Source: JBCDBD01 sp039184335 (GTDB taxonomy: Bacteria > Bacteroidota > Bacteroidia > Flavobacteriales > Flavobacteriaceae). Taken from it: DNA of 64,000 nt. The number at the start of each line of letters is the position of its first letter. Position 1 is the stretch's first letter. The notes beneath the pieces were generated by a model that was not told where the DNA came from, searched no databases, and saw only the letters and a list, made by a program, of their open reading frames with translations. The position numbers were made by a program, and so were the translations under genes. This document shows positions 31,494 through 39,906 of this stretch, piece after piece. The stretch lies in the NCBI GenBank assembly GCA_039184335.1, contig JBCDBD010000007.1, forward strand, positions 1 to 64,000. Reading direction: 5' to 3'.

Positions 31494-32903
31494 ATGACAT
31501 CAAACACATCTTTTTCAATACGAAAGTTCTTTCATTATTTCTTTATTGCGGTTACCGGAAAAGAAACTGAATTTACTTCTGGTAGCATACGCAAGGCCAT
31601 TTTTATGCTTTCCATTCCCATGATTTTGGAGATGCTAATGGAAAGTATTTTCGCCTTGGTTGATATTGCCTACGTCTCACAAGTCAGTGTCAATGCCGTA
31701 GCTACCATTGGGTTGACCGAATCGGTGATTACCTTGGTTTACGCGATAGCTATTGGTCTCAGTATGGCGGCAACGGCTGTGGTCGCCCGAAGGGTCGGGG
31801 AAAAAGATATCAAAGGAGCTAGGAAGGCTGCGGTGCAAGCTATTTTTCTTGGTATTTTGGTAGCCTTGGTTGTCGGTGTACTTGGTTTTCTTTTTGCCAA
31901 GGAAATCTTGGCACTTATGGGCGCTGAACCTGATTTGATTGCTGAAGGCTATGGGTATACCCAATGGTTGATAGGTGGTAACATTACCATTATGTTGCTC
32001 TTTCTGATCAATGCAATTTTTCGAGGTGCCGGTGATGCTTCAATTGCCATGTGGACATTGGTACTCTCTAACGGGTTGAACATTATTTTGGATCCGATAT
32101 TCATTTTTGGTTTGGGCCCTATTCCTGAATATAGTGTCATGGGTGCCGCCATTGCCACAAACATTGGCCGTGGTAGTGCAGTTTTGTTTCAATTGGGCAT
32201 TCTTTTTTTCGGCTGGGGCAAGATAAAACTGGTTTTGAAAGACATCAGCTTGAATATCAAGGTCATGTTCAACTTGGTAAAAGTCTCTTTGGGTGGAATT
32301 GCGCAATTTTTGATTGGGACCTCGAGTTGGGTCTTTTTGATGCGTATCATGTCAGAATTTGGAAGTGAGGTTTTGGCAGGATATACCATTGCCATACGCG
32401 TAATGATGTTTACCCTAATGCCATCATGGGGCATGAGCAACGCTGCAGCTACCTTGGTTGGACAAAATTTGGGGGCCCAAAAGCCAGTTCGGGCAGAAAA
32501 ATCAGTTTGGAAAACAGGAAAGTACAATGCTTATTTTATGGGGTTGGTTTCCATCATTTACTTGGTTTTTGCAAAGCAGATCATTACGATGTTCAATGCT
32601 ACCCCAAGTGTGGTTGAAAATGGGGCGCTCTGTCTTCAGATCATTGCGGCCGGCTATATTTTCTACGCCTACGGTATGGTGGTTACCCAAGCTTTTAACG
32701 GTTCAGGGGATACCCGTACTCCGACCAAGATCAATTTTATTGCCTTTTGGATGTTTCAATTGCCATTGGCCTATATAGCTGCCCTGGTGCTTGAATGGGG
32801 GGCCATGGGTGTCTTTATTGCCATTACCGCTGCGGAGATATTGCTTGCGCTTTTGGCCATTATCTGGTTTCGGCAAGGAAAATGGAAGCAGGTACAGGTC
32901 TAG
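31494..32903 (+). CDS. MATE-family multidrug/metabolite exporter
   Basis: A 469-aa integral membrane protein with about 12 helices in two MATE halves (halves begin near residues 26 and 250). Family features are 'IPMILEMLMESIFALVDIAYV' (about 37-57), 'AIFRGAGDASIAMW' in the first half and 'FNGSGDTRTP' near residue 400 in the second. It exports cationic or other small molecules using sodium or protons; the substrate is not evident. The ATG at 31494 immediately follows the closing stem of a highly structured leader, suggesting ligand- or protein-dependent control of translation. Confidence 0.9.
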   Translation: MTSNTSFSIRKFFHYFFIAVTGKETEFTSGSIRKAIFMLSIPMILEMLMESIFALVDIAYVSQVSVNAVATIGLTESVITLVYAIAIGLSMAATAVVARRVGEKDIKGARKAAVQAIFLGILVALVVGVLGFLFAKEILALMGAEPDLIAEGYGYTQWLIGGNITIMLLFLINAIFRGAGDASIAMWTLVLSNGLNIILDPIFIFGLGPIPEYSVMGAAIATNIGRGSAVLFQLGILFFGWGKIKLVLKDISLNIKVMFNLVKVSLGGIAQFLIGTSSWVFLMRIMSEFGSEVLAGYTIAIRVMMFTLMPSWGMSNAAATLVGQNLGAQKPVRAEKSVWKTGKYNAYFMGLVSIIYLVFAKQIITMFNATPSVVENGALCLQIIAAGYIFYAYGMVVTQAFNGSGDTRTPTKINFIAFWMFQLPLAYIAALVLEWGAMGVFIAITAAEILLALLAIIWFRQGKWKQVQV

Positions 32904-32945
32904 TTGAATTTTGTATTTTTAGATGATTATACATAAGCTGAAAAA

Positions 32946-34115
32946 ATGAGTAAACATTCAAAAGGGACCAATACCATTTGTACCCATGTCGGTGAAGTCA
33001 AGGATGAACAGTTCAAAGGGGCGGTATCACCCCTTTACATGAGCTCTTCCTATGCTTTTGAGGGTGTTGATAAAAAAAGGTATCCGCGGTATTTCAATAC
33101 GCCAAATCAAGAAGCTTTGTGCAGAAAGATAGCTGCTTTGGAGCATGCCGAATCTGCACTGATCTTTGGCAGTGGCATGGCTGCCATTAGCCATACGCTT
33201 ATGGCGTTTTTGAAAGCCGGAGACCATATTGTTTTACAACAAACGCTTTACGGCGGTACGTATAATTTTGTAACCACCCAACTTGAAAAGTATGGCATTT
33301 CCTATTCATTTACCAATGGATGGCAGCTTGAAGATTTTGAAAGGGAAATACGTATCGATACCAAGGCCATTTACATTGAAACACCTTCAAATCCGCTATT
33401 GACCATAACCGATTTGCTGGCAGTGTCAGGTTTGGCCGCAAAAAGGGGCATTGTTTCCATAATCGACAATACGTTTGCCAGTCCCATCAATCAAAACCCC
33501 ATTGATTTTGGAATCGATATCGTCATACACAGTGCTACAAAATACATGGGGGGGCATTCAGATATTTGTGCTGGGGCTGTGGCATCCTCCAAAGAAAATA
33601 TGGACAGAATATTTAAATCTGCCATATGTTTTGGCGGAAGTTTGAGTGATTATACGGTTTGGTTGTTAGAGCGTAGTATAAAGACCATGGGGCTTCGTGT
33701 CAAGGCACAAAATAACAATGCAATGGAAATGGCAGGTTTTTTGGCGGGGCATGAAGCAGTTGCAAAGGTATATTACCCTGGTTTGCCATCCCATCCCGGG
33801 CACGAACTGGCGAATGCCCAAATGAAGGGTTTTGGTGGAATGCTGTCGTTCGAACTGCAGTCGGGTTTAGATGCTACTGGTTTTAGAAAAGAATTGAAGC
33901 TGATCAAGTCCTCAATGAGTTTGGCAGGATTGGAGAGTACGGTTATTTCACCGGCGGTTACCTCTCATGCGCTGATGAGCGCAGAAGACCGTGAAAAACA
34001 GGGCATCAGTGATGGATTGATTCGGTTTTCGATAGGTATTGAAGAGATAGAAGATTTGATTGCCGATATTGAACAGGCCCTTGATAAAATAAAGCTAGCA
34101 TCAGTACTTGCCTAA
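32946..34115 (+). CDS. Trans-sulfuration PLP enzyme (cystathionine/methionine gamma-lyase type)
   Basis: A 389-aa PLP-dependent enzyme of the Cys/Met metabolism family. The PLP lysine is in 'HSATKYMGGHSDICAG' (about residues 193-208, Lys near 198), with 'FGSGMAAISHTLMAF' and 'QTLYGGTYNFV' supplying cofactor-binding residues (about 73-105). It could be a methionine gamma-lyase, cystathionine gamma-lyase or cystathionine gamma-synthase; active-site differences cannot be resolved by eye. It is followed after nine bases by bshB1. Bacillithiol needs cysteine, so a cysteine- or sulfur-supplying role is plausible but inferred. Confidence 0.88.
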   Translation: MSKHSKGTNTICTHVGEVKDEQFKGAVSPLYMSSSYAFEGVDKKRYPRYFNTPNQEALCRKIAALEHAESALIFGSGMAAISHTLMAFLKAGDHIVLQQTLYGGTYNFVTTQLEKYGISYSFTNGWQLEDFEREIRIDTKAIYIETPSNPLLTITDLLAVSGLAAKRGIVSIIDNTFASPINQNPIDFGIDIVIHSATKYMGGHSDICAGAVASSKENMDRIFKSAICFGGSLSDYTVWLLERSIKTMGLRVKAQNNNAMEMAGFLAGHEAVAKVYYPGLPSHPGHELANAQMKGFGGMLSFELQSGLDATGFRKELKLIKSSMSLAGLESTVISPAVTSHALMSAEDREKQGISDGLIRFSIGIEEIEDLIADIEQALDKIKLASVLA

Positions 34116-34124
34116 ATCGTTTTT

Positions 34125-34847
34125 ATGAAACTTGATATTTTAGTTTTTGGAGCCCACCCCGATGATGCCGAGTTGGGGGCGGGGGCAACCATCGCAAAGG
34201 AAGTTGCCCAAGGAAAAAAAGTTGGTATCATTGATTTGACAAGAGGGGAACTCGGCACAAGAGGTACCGCAGAAATTCGAGATCAAGAAGCAAAAAAAGC
34301 AGCACATATCCTAGGTTTGGCCATACGGGAAAATATGGAATTTGCAGATGGATTTTTTGTCAATGATAAAGCACACCAATTACAGGTAATCAAGAAGATA
34401 CGAAAATATAGGCCAGACATTGTACTCTGTAACGCAATTGATGACCGACATATCGATCATGCCAAAGGTAGCCAGCTAGTGAGTGATGCTTGTTTTTTAA
34501 GTGGATTGGTGAAAATAAGTACTAAGTTAGATGGTGATGACCAATGGCAAAATGCTTGGCGACCAAAATTGGTTTACCATTTTATTCAATGGAAAAACCT
34601 TGAACCTGACTTTGTAGTCGATGTGTCTAAATTTATCGAGAAAAAAACAGAAGCGATTCTGGCGTACGGATCACAATTTTATGATCCCAAGAGCAATGAG
34701 CCTGAAACGCCAATTAGCAGTAAAAATTTTATTGATAGTGTCAATTATAGAGCACGTGACTTGGGAAGATTGGTTGGGGTAGCCTATGCTGAAGGGTTTA
34801 CTGTGGAGAGGTGTATAGCGGTTGATACTTTGGGGCATCTTTTCTAG
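34125..34847 (+). CDS. bshB1: Bacillithiol biosynthesis deacetylase BshB1
   Basis: A 240-aa PIG-L/LmbE-type zinc deacetylase that removes the acetyl group from GlcNAc-malate to give GlcN-malate in bacillithiol synthesis. The zinc motif 'FGAHPDDAELGAGATI' is at about residues 8-23 and the second ligand segment 'DDRHIDHAKGS' at about 106-116. The length and motifs fit BshB1 rather than the large secreted PIG-L at 22444. bshA and bshC are not in the window. Its stop overlaps that of the convergent histidine kinase. Confidence 0.92.
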   Translation: MKLDILVFGAHPDDAELGAGATIAKEVAQGKKVGIIDLTRGELGTRGTAEIRDQEAKKAAHILGLAIRENMEFADGFFVNDKAHQLQVIKKIRKYRPDIVLCNAIDDRHIDHAKGSQLVSDACFLSGLVKISTKLDGDDQWQNAWRPKLVYHFIQWKNLEPDFVVDVSKFIEKKTEAILAYGSQFYDPKSNEPETPISSKNFIDSVNYRARDLGRLVGVAYAEGFTVERCIAVDTLGHLF

Positions 34848-36934
34848 CCCGCTCTCTTATATTTTTTAGCTGCCTTAGGAACTGTGAAATAAAAACAGGT
34901 TCCCTTTTTTTGAAGACTTTCTACCCAGATTTTCCCAGCGTTTTTCTTGACCATTTCCTTACATAGCGCAAGCCCCAAACCAGTTCCTTTTTCGTTGTGT
35001 GTACCGTAAGTACTCACATTTGAATCATCTTTGAAAAGTTTGTTCTGTGTTTCAAGGTCCATACCCACTCCGGTATCCCTAACGATAACCTCCCAAAATT
35101 TTACCTTTTCAAGGGCCTTGATACTGATCAAACCGTTTTCAGGGGTAAATTTTAAAGCATTGCTGAGTAAGTTTCGAATGACAATATCTATTTGGTTTTT
35201 GTCTGCCCACCCATAGCAATTTTCAGGTATTTCACTAATCAAACGTATTGATTTTTTAACCGCAATCTTGGATAGGAGGTTGATATTGTCTTCTACTATG
35301 GAATTTATTGAAATTCGTTTAGGTCTCGTGATGACACCGTTCATCTGTGTTTGGCCCCATGAAAGCAAGTTGTTCAATGTAAATGAGATGCTGTCAACAT
35401 CTGATTTCAATTTTGGCATTTGGCCCAAGAACTCTTCCTTTTTTATGTCTCCATCGGTAAACAGTTCAAGAAGACTTTGCAATGCCCCGATCGGGCCTCT
35501 AAGATCGTGCCCAATGATTGAGAAGAGCTTGTCTTTGGTATTGTTGATTTCTTTGAGCTCAAGTTTTCTTTCCTCAAGAGATTTTGTTTTGATCTTCAAC
35601 TCTTTATTAAGTTTCTCTTGCATTTTTTGATTTCGGTATACCAATAGCATAATGCCAAAAAGAATGAAGAAAATGATAATGGCAGCGTAGATATAGTTTT
35701 TCTGATTGGCGAGACTTTTTTTGTTTTCTTCGATAAGTGCTTGCTTTTGCTCTTCATATTCTAGCTTGACCTTTAGCATGGCCAAGTTTTTTTTGTTGTC
35801 TTGGTATGAAAGTCTATGCGACAGGCGTTGAAAGATTTCGTGGTATTTTAGGGCATTTTCAAAATGCCTCCTCTTTTTTCCAATCTGATAGAGGGTTTTT
35901 GAACACTCTTTTTGGCCTTCAAGCGAAGCGATGTTATTCGAGATGTTGTATGCTTTCAATGCATAACTTTCTGATAGGCTATCTTTATTCTGACCTAAAT
36001 AAGCTTGCGCAATGCCATTGTACAAGTCTATTTTAGCACGGTCGTCATCCAATTCCCTGTGAAGAAAGTCACTCTGGTCATACCAATAGAGTGCCCATTG
36101 GTAGCGTTTCCGTTTTACGTATATTTTTCCCTTTACCTCATACGCATAGGCCAACCAATCTAAAATTTCATTCTTTTCAAAAATTGAGATACTTCTATTG
36201 ATGTTGAACATGGCAAGGTCATACTTGCCAATATCGGCATAAATTGAGGCAACGTTGCTCATGGTTTCGGCCGATACAACAGGATTTCCAATAATATCAT
36301 TAACCTTTTTTACCTTCTCGTAAAAATCCAATGCATTGGAATAATCATTTTGTGATGCGTATAAGTTGGCAATATTTTCATTAATGATGGAGACCATCTT
36401 ATGATCCTCGTTTTTTTCTGCAAGTTCGCTGGTAAGAAGATATAAGTTTAGTGCCATTGCACTTTCACCAACATACTCATATTCAGTGGCCAATTTGTTC
36501 TGGATATCAGCTATTAGATTCGCATCGTTGATGGTATTGGCAGCTTTCAGTGCTCTCTTATAGTAATCGATTGACTTTTTGGTATCACCTTTGTCAGAGA
36601 AATAAGTGCCCAGCCCCATTAAAGCATGGCTTTCCCCGAATTTACAGGCAATTTCTTTACTGAGCTTAAGTGCCAATTGCGCAAGTTGATATAGGCTATC
36701 TGATTTGATATATCGGTATTTGTTCGCCAGATCATTGATCAATTTGATATATAGGGTATCTTTTTGCGTGAAATCATCAGTATCTCTTAAAACCTGAATT
36801 TCTTTTAAGATACTGTCCCTCACATTTTTTTGCGCTACGATAGGGTGGTGGGGAATGAGAAGGGCAATGAATACTGCCAAGACCACAATATTCTTGCAAA
36901 AAAGAGGCTTCTTGTAGGTTAAGTTAAAGCACAT
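34844..36934 (-). CDS. TPR sensor histidine kinase
   Basis: A 696-aa membrane-bound kinase. A signal peptide-like helix ends near residue 36 (VFIALLIPHHPIVAQ). Residues about 50-380 are five to seven tetratricopeptide repeats predicted to lie in the periplasm. One helix (about 400-420, YAAIIIFFILFGIMLLVY) crosses the membrane, followed by a coiled coil and the HisKA domain with the phosphorylated His in 'FSIIGHDLRGPIGALQ' (about residue 478). The HATPase domain shows 'NLLSNALKFTPENG' (N box), 'DTGVGMD' (G1) and 'GTGLGLALCKEMV' (G2). No partner response regulator is adjacent. The signal is unknown. Confidence 0.9.
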   Translation of the reverse strand: MCFNLTYKKPLFCKNIVVLAVFIALLIPHHPIVAQKNVRDSILKEIQVLRDTDDFTQKDTLYIKLINDLANKYRYIKSDSLYQLAQLALKLSKEIACKFGESHALMGLGTYFSDKGDTKKSIDYYKRALKAANTINDANLIADIQNKLATEYEYVGESAMALNLYLLTSELAEKNEDHKMVSIINENIANLYASQNDYSNALDFYEKVKKVNDIIGNPVVSAETMSNVASIYADIGKYDLAMFNINRSISIFEKNEILDWLAYAYEVKGKIYVKRKRYQWALYWYDQSDFLHRELDDDRAKIDLYNGIAQAYLGQNKDSLSESYALKAYNISNNIASLEGQKECSKTLYQIGKKRRHFENALKYHEIFQRLSHRLSYQDNKKNLAMLKVKLEYEEQKQALIEENKKSLANQKNYIYAAIIIFFILFGIMLLVYRNQKMQEKLNKELKIKTKSLEERKLELKEINNTKDKLFSIIGHDLRGPIGALQSLLELFTDGDIKKEEFLGQMPKLKSDVDSISFTLNNLLSWGQTQMNGVITRPKRISINSIVEDNINLLSKIAVKKSIRLISEIPENCYGWADKNQIDIVIRNLLSNALKFTPENGLISIKALEKVKFWEVIVRDTGVGMDLETQNKLFKDDSNVSTYGTHNEKGTGLGLALCKEMVKKNAGKIWVESLQKKGTCFYFTVPKAAKKYKRAG

Positions 36935-37144
36935 TAGCCTTAGCGATTGATCAATGTAAAACTAAGTACCGTTGGTTTCTAAAGCGAATTATTGTTGTGA
37001 ACCACTTTTTTTTGTGTGTTTTAAAGCAAAAATAATGTATTTCATCGAAATTTTAACAAAGGCAGATTTTCAATGGTTCGCATCAGAACTAAATATGGCA
37101 TAATACGCGGTGCTCAAAAATGTTTTTAATCTCAAGTTTTTGTT

Positions 37145-37175
37145 TTGAATGGTAACACAAAAAAAATTATCTTTG
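37145..37175 (+). promoter_or_regulatory. Promoter of tRNA-His
   Basis: TTG (37145-37147), 20-base spacer, TATCTTTG (37168-37175): exact match to TTG / TAnnTTTG, 17 bases before the tRNA. Confidence 0.75.
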
Positions 37176-37191
37176 CATCCGCTTTTAAATG

Positions 37192-37265
37192 GTGGTTGTA
37201 GCTCAGCTGGTTAGAGCGCTGGATTGTGGTTCCAGAGGTCGCCGGTTCGAACCCGGTCTTCCACC
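37192..37265 (+). tRNA. tRNA-His (anticodon GTG)
   Basis: A 74-nt cloverleaf with D arm TAGCTCAG, anticodon stem CTGGA/TCCAG around loop TTGTGGT (anticodon GTG), and T arm GCCGG-TTCGAAC-CCGGT. The G at 37191 can supply the extra G-1 of tRNA-His, pairing with discriminator C73. The acceptor stem GTGGTTG against CTTCCAC leaves two adjacent U-U appositions (5-68 and 6-67). The 3' CCA is not fully encoded. Confidence 0.93.
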
Positions 37266-37270
37266 CGTAA

Positions 37271-37298
37271 GATGCCCGCCAATTGGTGGGCATCTTTA
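37271..37298 (+). terminator. Hairpin between tRNA-His and the M28 gene
   Basis: GATGCCC ... GGGCATC around an inner CCAATTGG, followed by TTTATTT. It ends tRNA-His transcription and also overlaps the stop codon of the convergent M28 gene, so it may act on both strands. Confidence 0.7.
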
Positions 37299-38861
37299 TT
37301 TAGCCATTTTATCGACCACAACTTTTTTTGGTCTATTTGCCACTTCCCAGGCGGTATAAAAAATTAATCGGGTTCTATTTTCCAGAAGGTCATAATTGAT
37401 TTTGTCGGGAGTATCGCCCGGCCTGTGGTAATCTGCATGTGTACCGTTAAAATAGAAGATGATGGGAATATTGTTTTTGGCAAAATTGTAATGATCGCTC
37501 CTATAGTAAAACCGGTTGGGGTCATTCTCATCATTGAAGGTATAATCAAGTTCGATATTGGTGTACTCTTTATTCACTTCTTCAGACAGGTTGTGAAGAT
37601 CGATGCTCAGCTTATCGGAGCCGATAAGATAAATATAGTTTCGGTTACCCTCACGTTTGGGATCAATTCGCCCGATCATGTCGATATTCAGGTTTGCCAC
37701 GGTATTCGATAGTGGAAAAAGAGGCTCATGGTCCGTATAATATTTTGAACCCAATAATCCCTTTTCTTCACCTGTCACATGCAAGAAAACGATAGATCTT
37801 TTTGGGCCATTGCCAGCTGCTGAAGCTGTTTTGAAGGCTTCAGCTATCTCGAATAGCGCCACGGTTCCTGAGCCATCATCATCAGCCCCATTGTTGATCT
37901 GGCCATCTGCATTGATACCGATATGGTCTAGGTGTGATGAAATGACAACATATTCGTTTGGTTTTTCGGAGCCCTTGAGTACGGCTACCACATTTTCAGA
38001 ATCGATATTTTGGTTTTCATTTTTGATATTGGCCAAGATTTTCATGGGTACAGTATGCAATGTGCCATTTGGGTCGATTGCTTCCAACAGGGCATTTGCC
38101 ATCTCATCACCAATGAAGATAGCGGCCATTTTATCAGTATTTTCATCAGCAAGGTTCATGACACTTCGGTCACTTCTTTTGATAAAGTCATATCTTGCCT
38201 TCAATCGGGAAAAGTTTTTGGAATCATGGATAAGAATGCCCCGGGCCCCTTTTTTTGCTGCAATTTCCATTCGTTTTGATACTGATTCGTTAAAATTGCT
38301 CCATAGCGATTTTTCATTGGTACCTGTGAGCTTATAGGTGCCATCTTCATTCAAGGGTTCACCTACTTCAACCAGGATCAATTTATCTTGAACATCAATA
38401 CCATTAAAATCAGAATAGGTTTCTGTTTCGATTCCAAAGCCCAAAAAGGCAAATTCTTGGTATTCTGAGATCAAGGAAGAAAAAGTCACAAAATCTTTCC
38501 CGAGGTCAAAACGTGTTCCGTTGATGCTGATATGGCCACTGGGTACTTTGCTCATTTCCAAGGGTACCTTTTGAAAATAGGTTCCATCTTTTTTTGCCCC
38601 AGGTATTCCCAATTCCTCATATTGTTTTTGAATGTATGCCACTGCCTTTTTTTGACCGGGCTTTCCCGTTTCCCTTCCTTCAAAATCATCGGAAGCATAG
38701 ATGTAAAGGTGTCCTTTTAAATCTTCTTCGGTTATGGTCATTGCATATTCAACCGGACTTGCAATTGTCGTAGTTCTGCTTAAGGTAGTTTCTGAAACCG
38801 ATTTCTGTGCAGAATTGCAAGATACAATAAGGCCAATGGAGAGTAAAGACAGCTTCTTCAT
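37296..38861 (-). CDS. M28-family metallopeptidase lipoprotein
   Basis: A 521-aa exopeptidase. The lipobox is in 'LSIGLIVSCNSAQK' (lipidated Cys at about residue 15). A protease-associated-like domain occupies about 140-280. The M28 catalytic domain carries 'SSHLDHIGIN' (His-Asp), 'NGADDDGSGT' (bridging Asp), 'HVTGEEKGLLGS' (Glu pair), 'NIDMIGRID' (Asp) and 'HADYHRPGDT' (His). These are the five zinc ligands, so it should be active. It probably trims peptides in the periplasm or at the outer membrane. TATTTTTG (38894-38887, minus strand) is a -7-like box 26 bases upstream. Confidence 0.92.
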   Translation of the reverse strand: MKKLSLLSIGLIVSCNSAQKSVSETTLSRTTTIASPVEYAMTITEEDLKGHLYIYASDDFEGRETGKPGQKKAVAYIQKQYEELGIPGAKKDGTYFQKVPLEMSKVPSGHISINGTRFDLGKDFVTFSSLISEYQEFAFLGFGIETETYSDFNGIDVQDKLILVEVGEPLNEDGTYKLTGTNEKSLWSNFNESVSKRMEIAAKKGARGILIHDSKNFSRLKARYDFIKRSDRSVMNLADENTDKMAAIFIGDEMANALLEAIDPNGTLHTVPMKILANIKNENQNIDSENVVAVLKGSEKPNEYVVISSHLDHIGINADGQINNGADDDGSGTVALFEIAEAFKTASAAGNGPKRSIVFLHVTGEEKGLLGSKYYTDHEPLFPLSNTVANLNIDMIGRIDPKREGNRNYIYLIGSDKLSIDLHNLSEEVNKEYTNIELDYTFNDENDPNRFYYRSDHYNFAKNNIPIIFYFNGTHADYHRPGDTPDKINYDLLENRTRLIFYTAWEVANRPKKVVVDKMAK

Positions 38862-38985
38862 GATATGCGGTTAAAATCTAAATTCCCAAAAATAGTCAAA
38901 AGATTGGTAATGAGGTGGTCGTAAAACCTTGTCCACTTTGTTGCCCTTTTATGTATCTTAACCTCTGAAATTAATAGCATTTTAT

Positions 38986-39906
38986 ATGGAATTCGAATGG
39001 AAAGGGGTAATGCCCGCAGTTACCACCAAATTCACGTCAGATGATGAATTGGATATGCAAATGTTCTCGAAGCACATAAGGGCCCAGATAGGTGCAGGGG
39101 TACACGGTATTATTTTAGGGGGTACACTTGGGGAATCAAGTACATTGACCGATGATGAAAAGGAAACATTGGTAAGGCATACGGTCGACTTGGCTGACAA
39201 TAATGTGCCCGTGATCATCAATATCGCAGAGCAGTCTACAAAAAATGCTGTTGCCGCTGCTCAAAATGCCCAAGAATTTGGTGCCAGTGGATTGATGATG
39301 TTGCCACCGATGCGCTACAAGGCAACCGATTACGAGACAATAGCTTTCTTTAAAGCGGTGGCTGAGAGTACAGATTTGCCAATTATGGTTTACAATAATC
39401 CGGTTGATTATGCGATTGAAGTGACCTTACCTATGTTCGATATGCTATTGAAGCACGATAATATTCAAGCAGTGAAGGAATCGACTAGGGACATATCTAA
39501 CATCACACGCCTCAGAACCAGGTTTGGGGATAGGCTCAAGATATTGTCTGGTGTAGATACCTTGGCTATGGAAAGCCTTTTGATGGGAGCTGATGGTTGG
39601 GTAGCCGGCTTGGTGTGTGCTTTTCCAAAAGAGACGGTGGCCATTTATGAATTGGTGCAGAAGAACCAAATACCAGAGGCTTTATCCATTTACCAGTGGT
39701 TTTTACCACTTTTGGAGTTGGATATCAACCCACAGCTTGTACAGAATATCAAATTGGCAGAAGTGGCTACAGGATTGGGCACCGAAAATGTGCGCCTACC
39801 AAGATTGCCGTTACAGGGAAAGGAACGTGAAAGGGTCTTACAAATTATTGAAGCGGGATTGAAAACACGGCCGGTTTTACCAGACTATAAATTGTTTCAT
39901 TCATGA
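38986..39906 (+). CDS. DapA-family lyase, likely pyrroline-4-hydroxy-2-carboxylate deaminase
   Basis: A 306-aa (beta/alpha)8 class I aldolase-fold enzyme of the dihydrodipicolinate synthase family. It shows 'GGTLGESSTLT' (about residues 45-55), Tyr136 (MVYNNPVDY) and the Schiff-base Lys164 (AVKEST). In hydroxyproline catabolism a family member deaminates 1-pyrroline-4-hydroxy-2-carboxylate to 2-oxoglutarate semialdehyde. That role is inferred from its neighbours: a semialdehyde dehydrogenase (overlapping by four bases), a hydroxyproline epimerase and an FAD oxidase. True dihydrodipicolinate synthase (lysine pathway) is unlikely in this operon. Confidence 0.82.
   Translation: MEFEWKGVMPAVTTKFTSDDELDMQMFSKHIRAQIGAGVHGIILGGTLGESSTLTDDEKETLVRHTVDLADNNVPVIINIAEQSTKNAVAAAQNAQEFGASGLMMLPPMRYKATDYETIAFFKAVAESTDLPIMVYNNPVDYAIEVTLPMFDMLLKHDNIQAVKESTRDISNITRLRTRFGDRLKILSGVDTLAMESLLMGADGWVAGLVCAFPKETVAIYELVQKNQIPEALSIYQWFLPLLELDINPQLVQNIKLAEVATGLGTENVRLPRLPLQGKERERVLQIIEAGLKTRPVLPDYKLFHS

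Noticed and set aside
31385..31570. 61-aa plus-strand frame covering the MATE leader
   Set aside because: It shows no protein-like composition, overlaps the MATE start in another frame, and the region is better explained by paired RNA stems.
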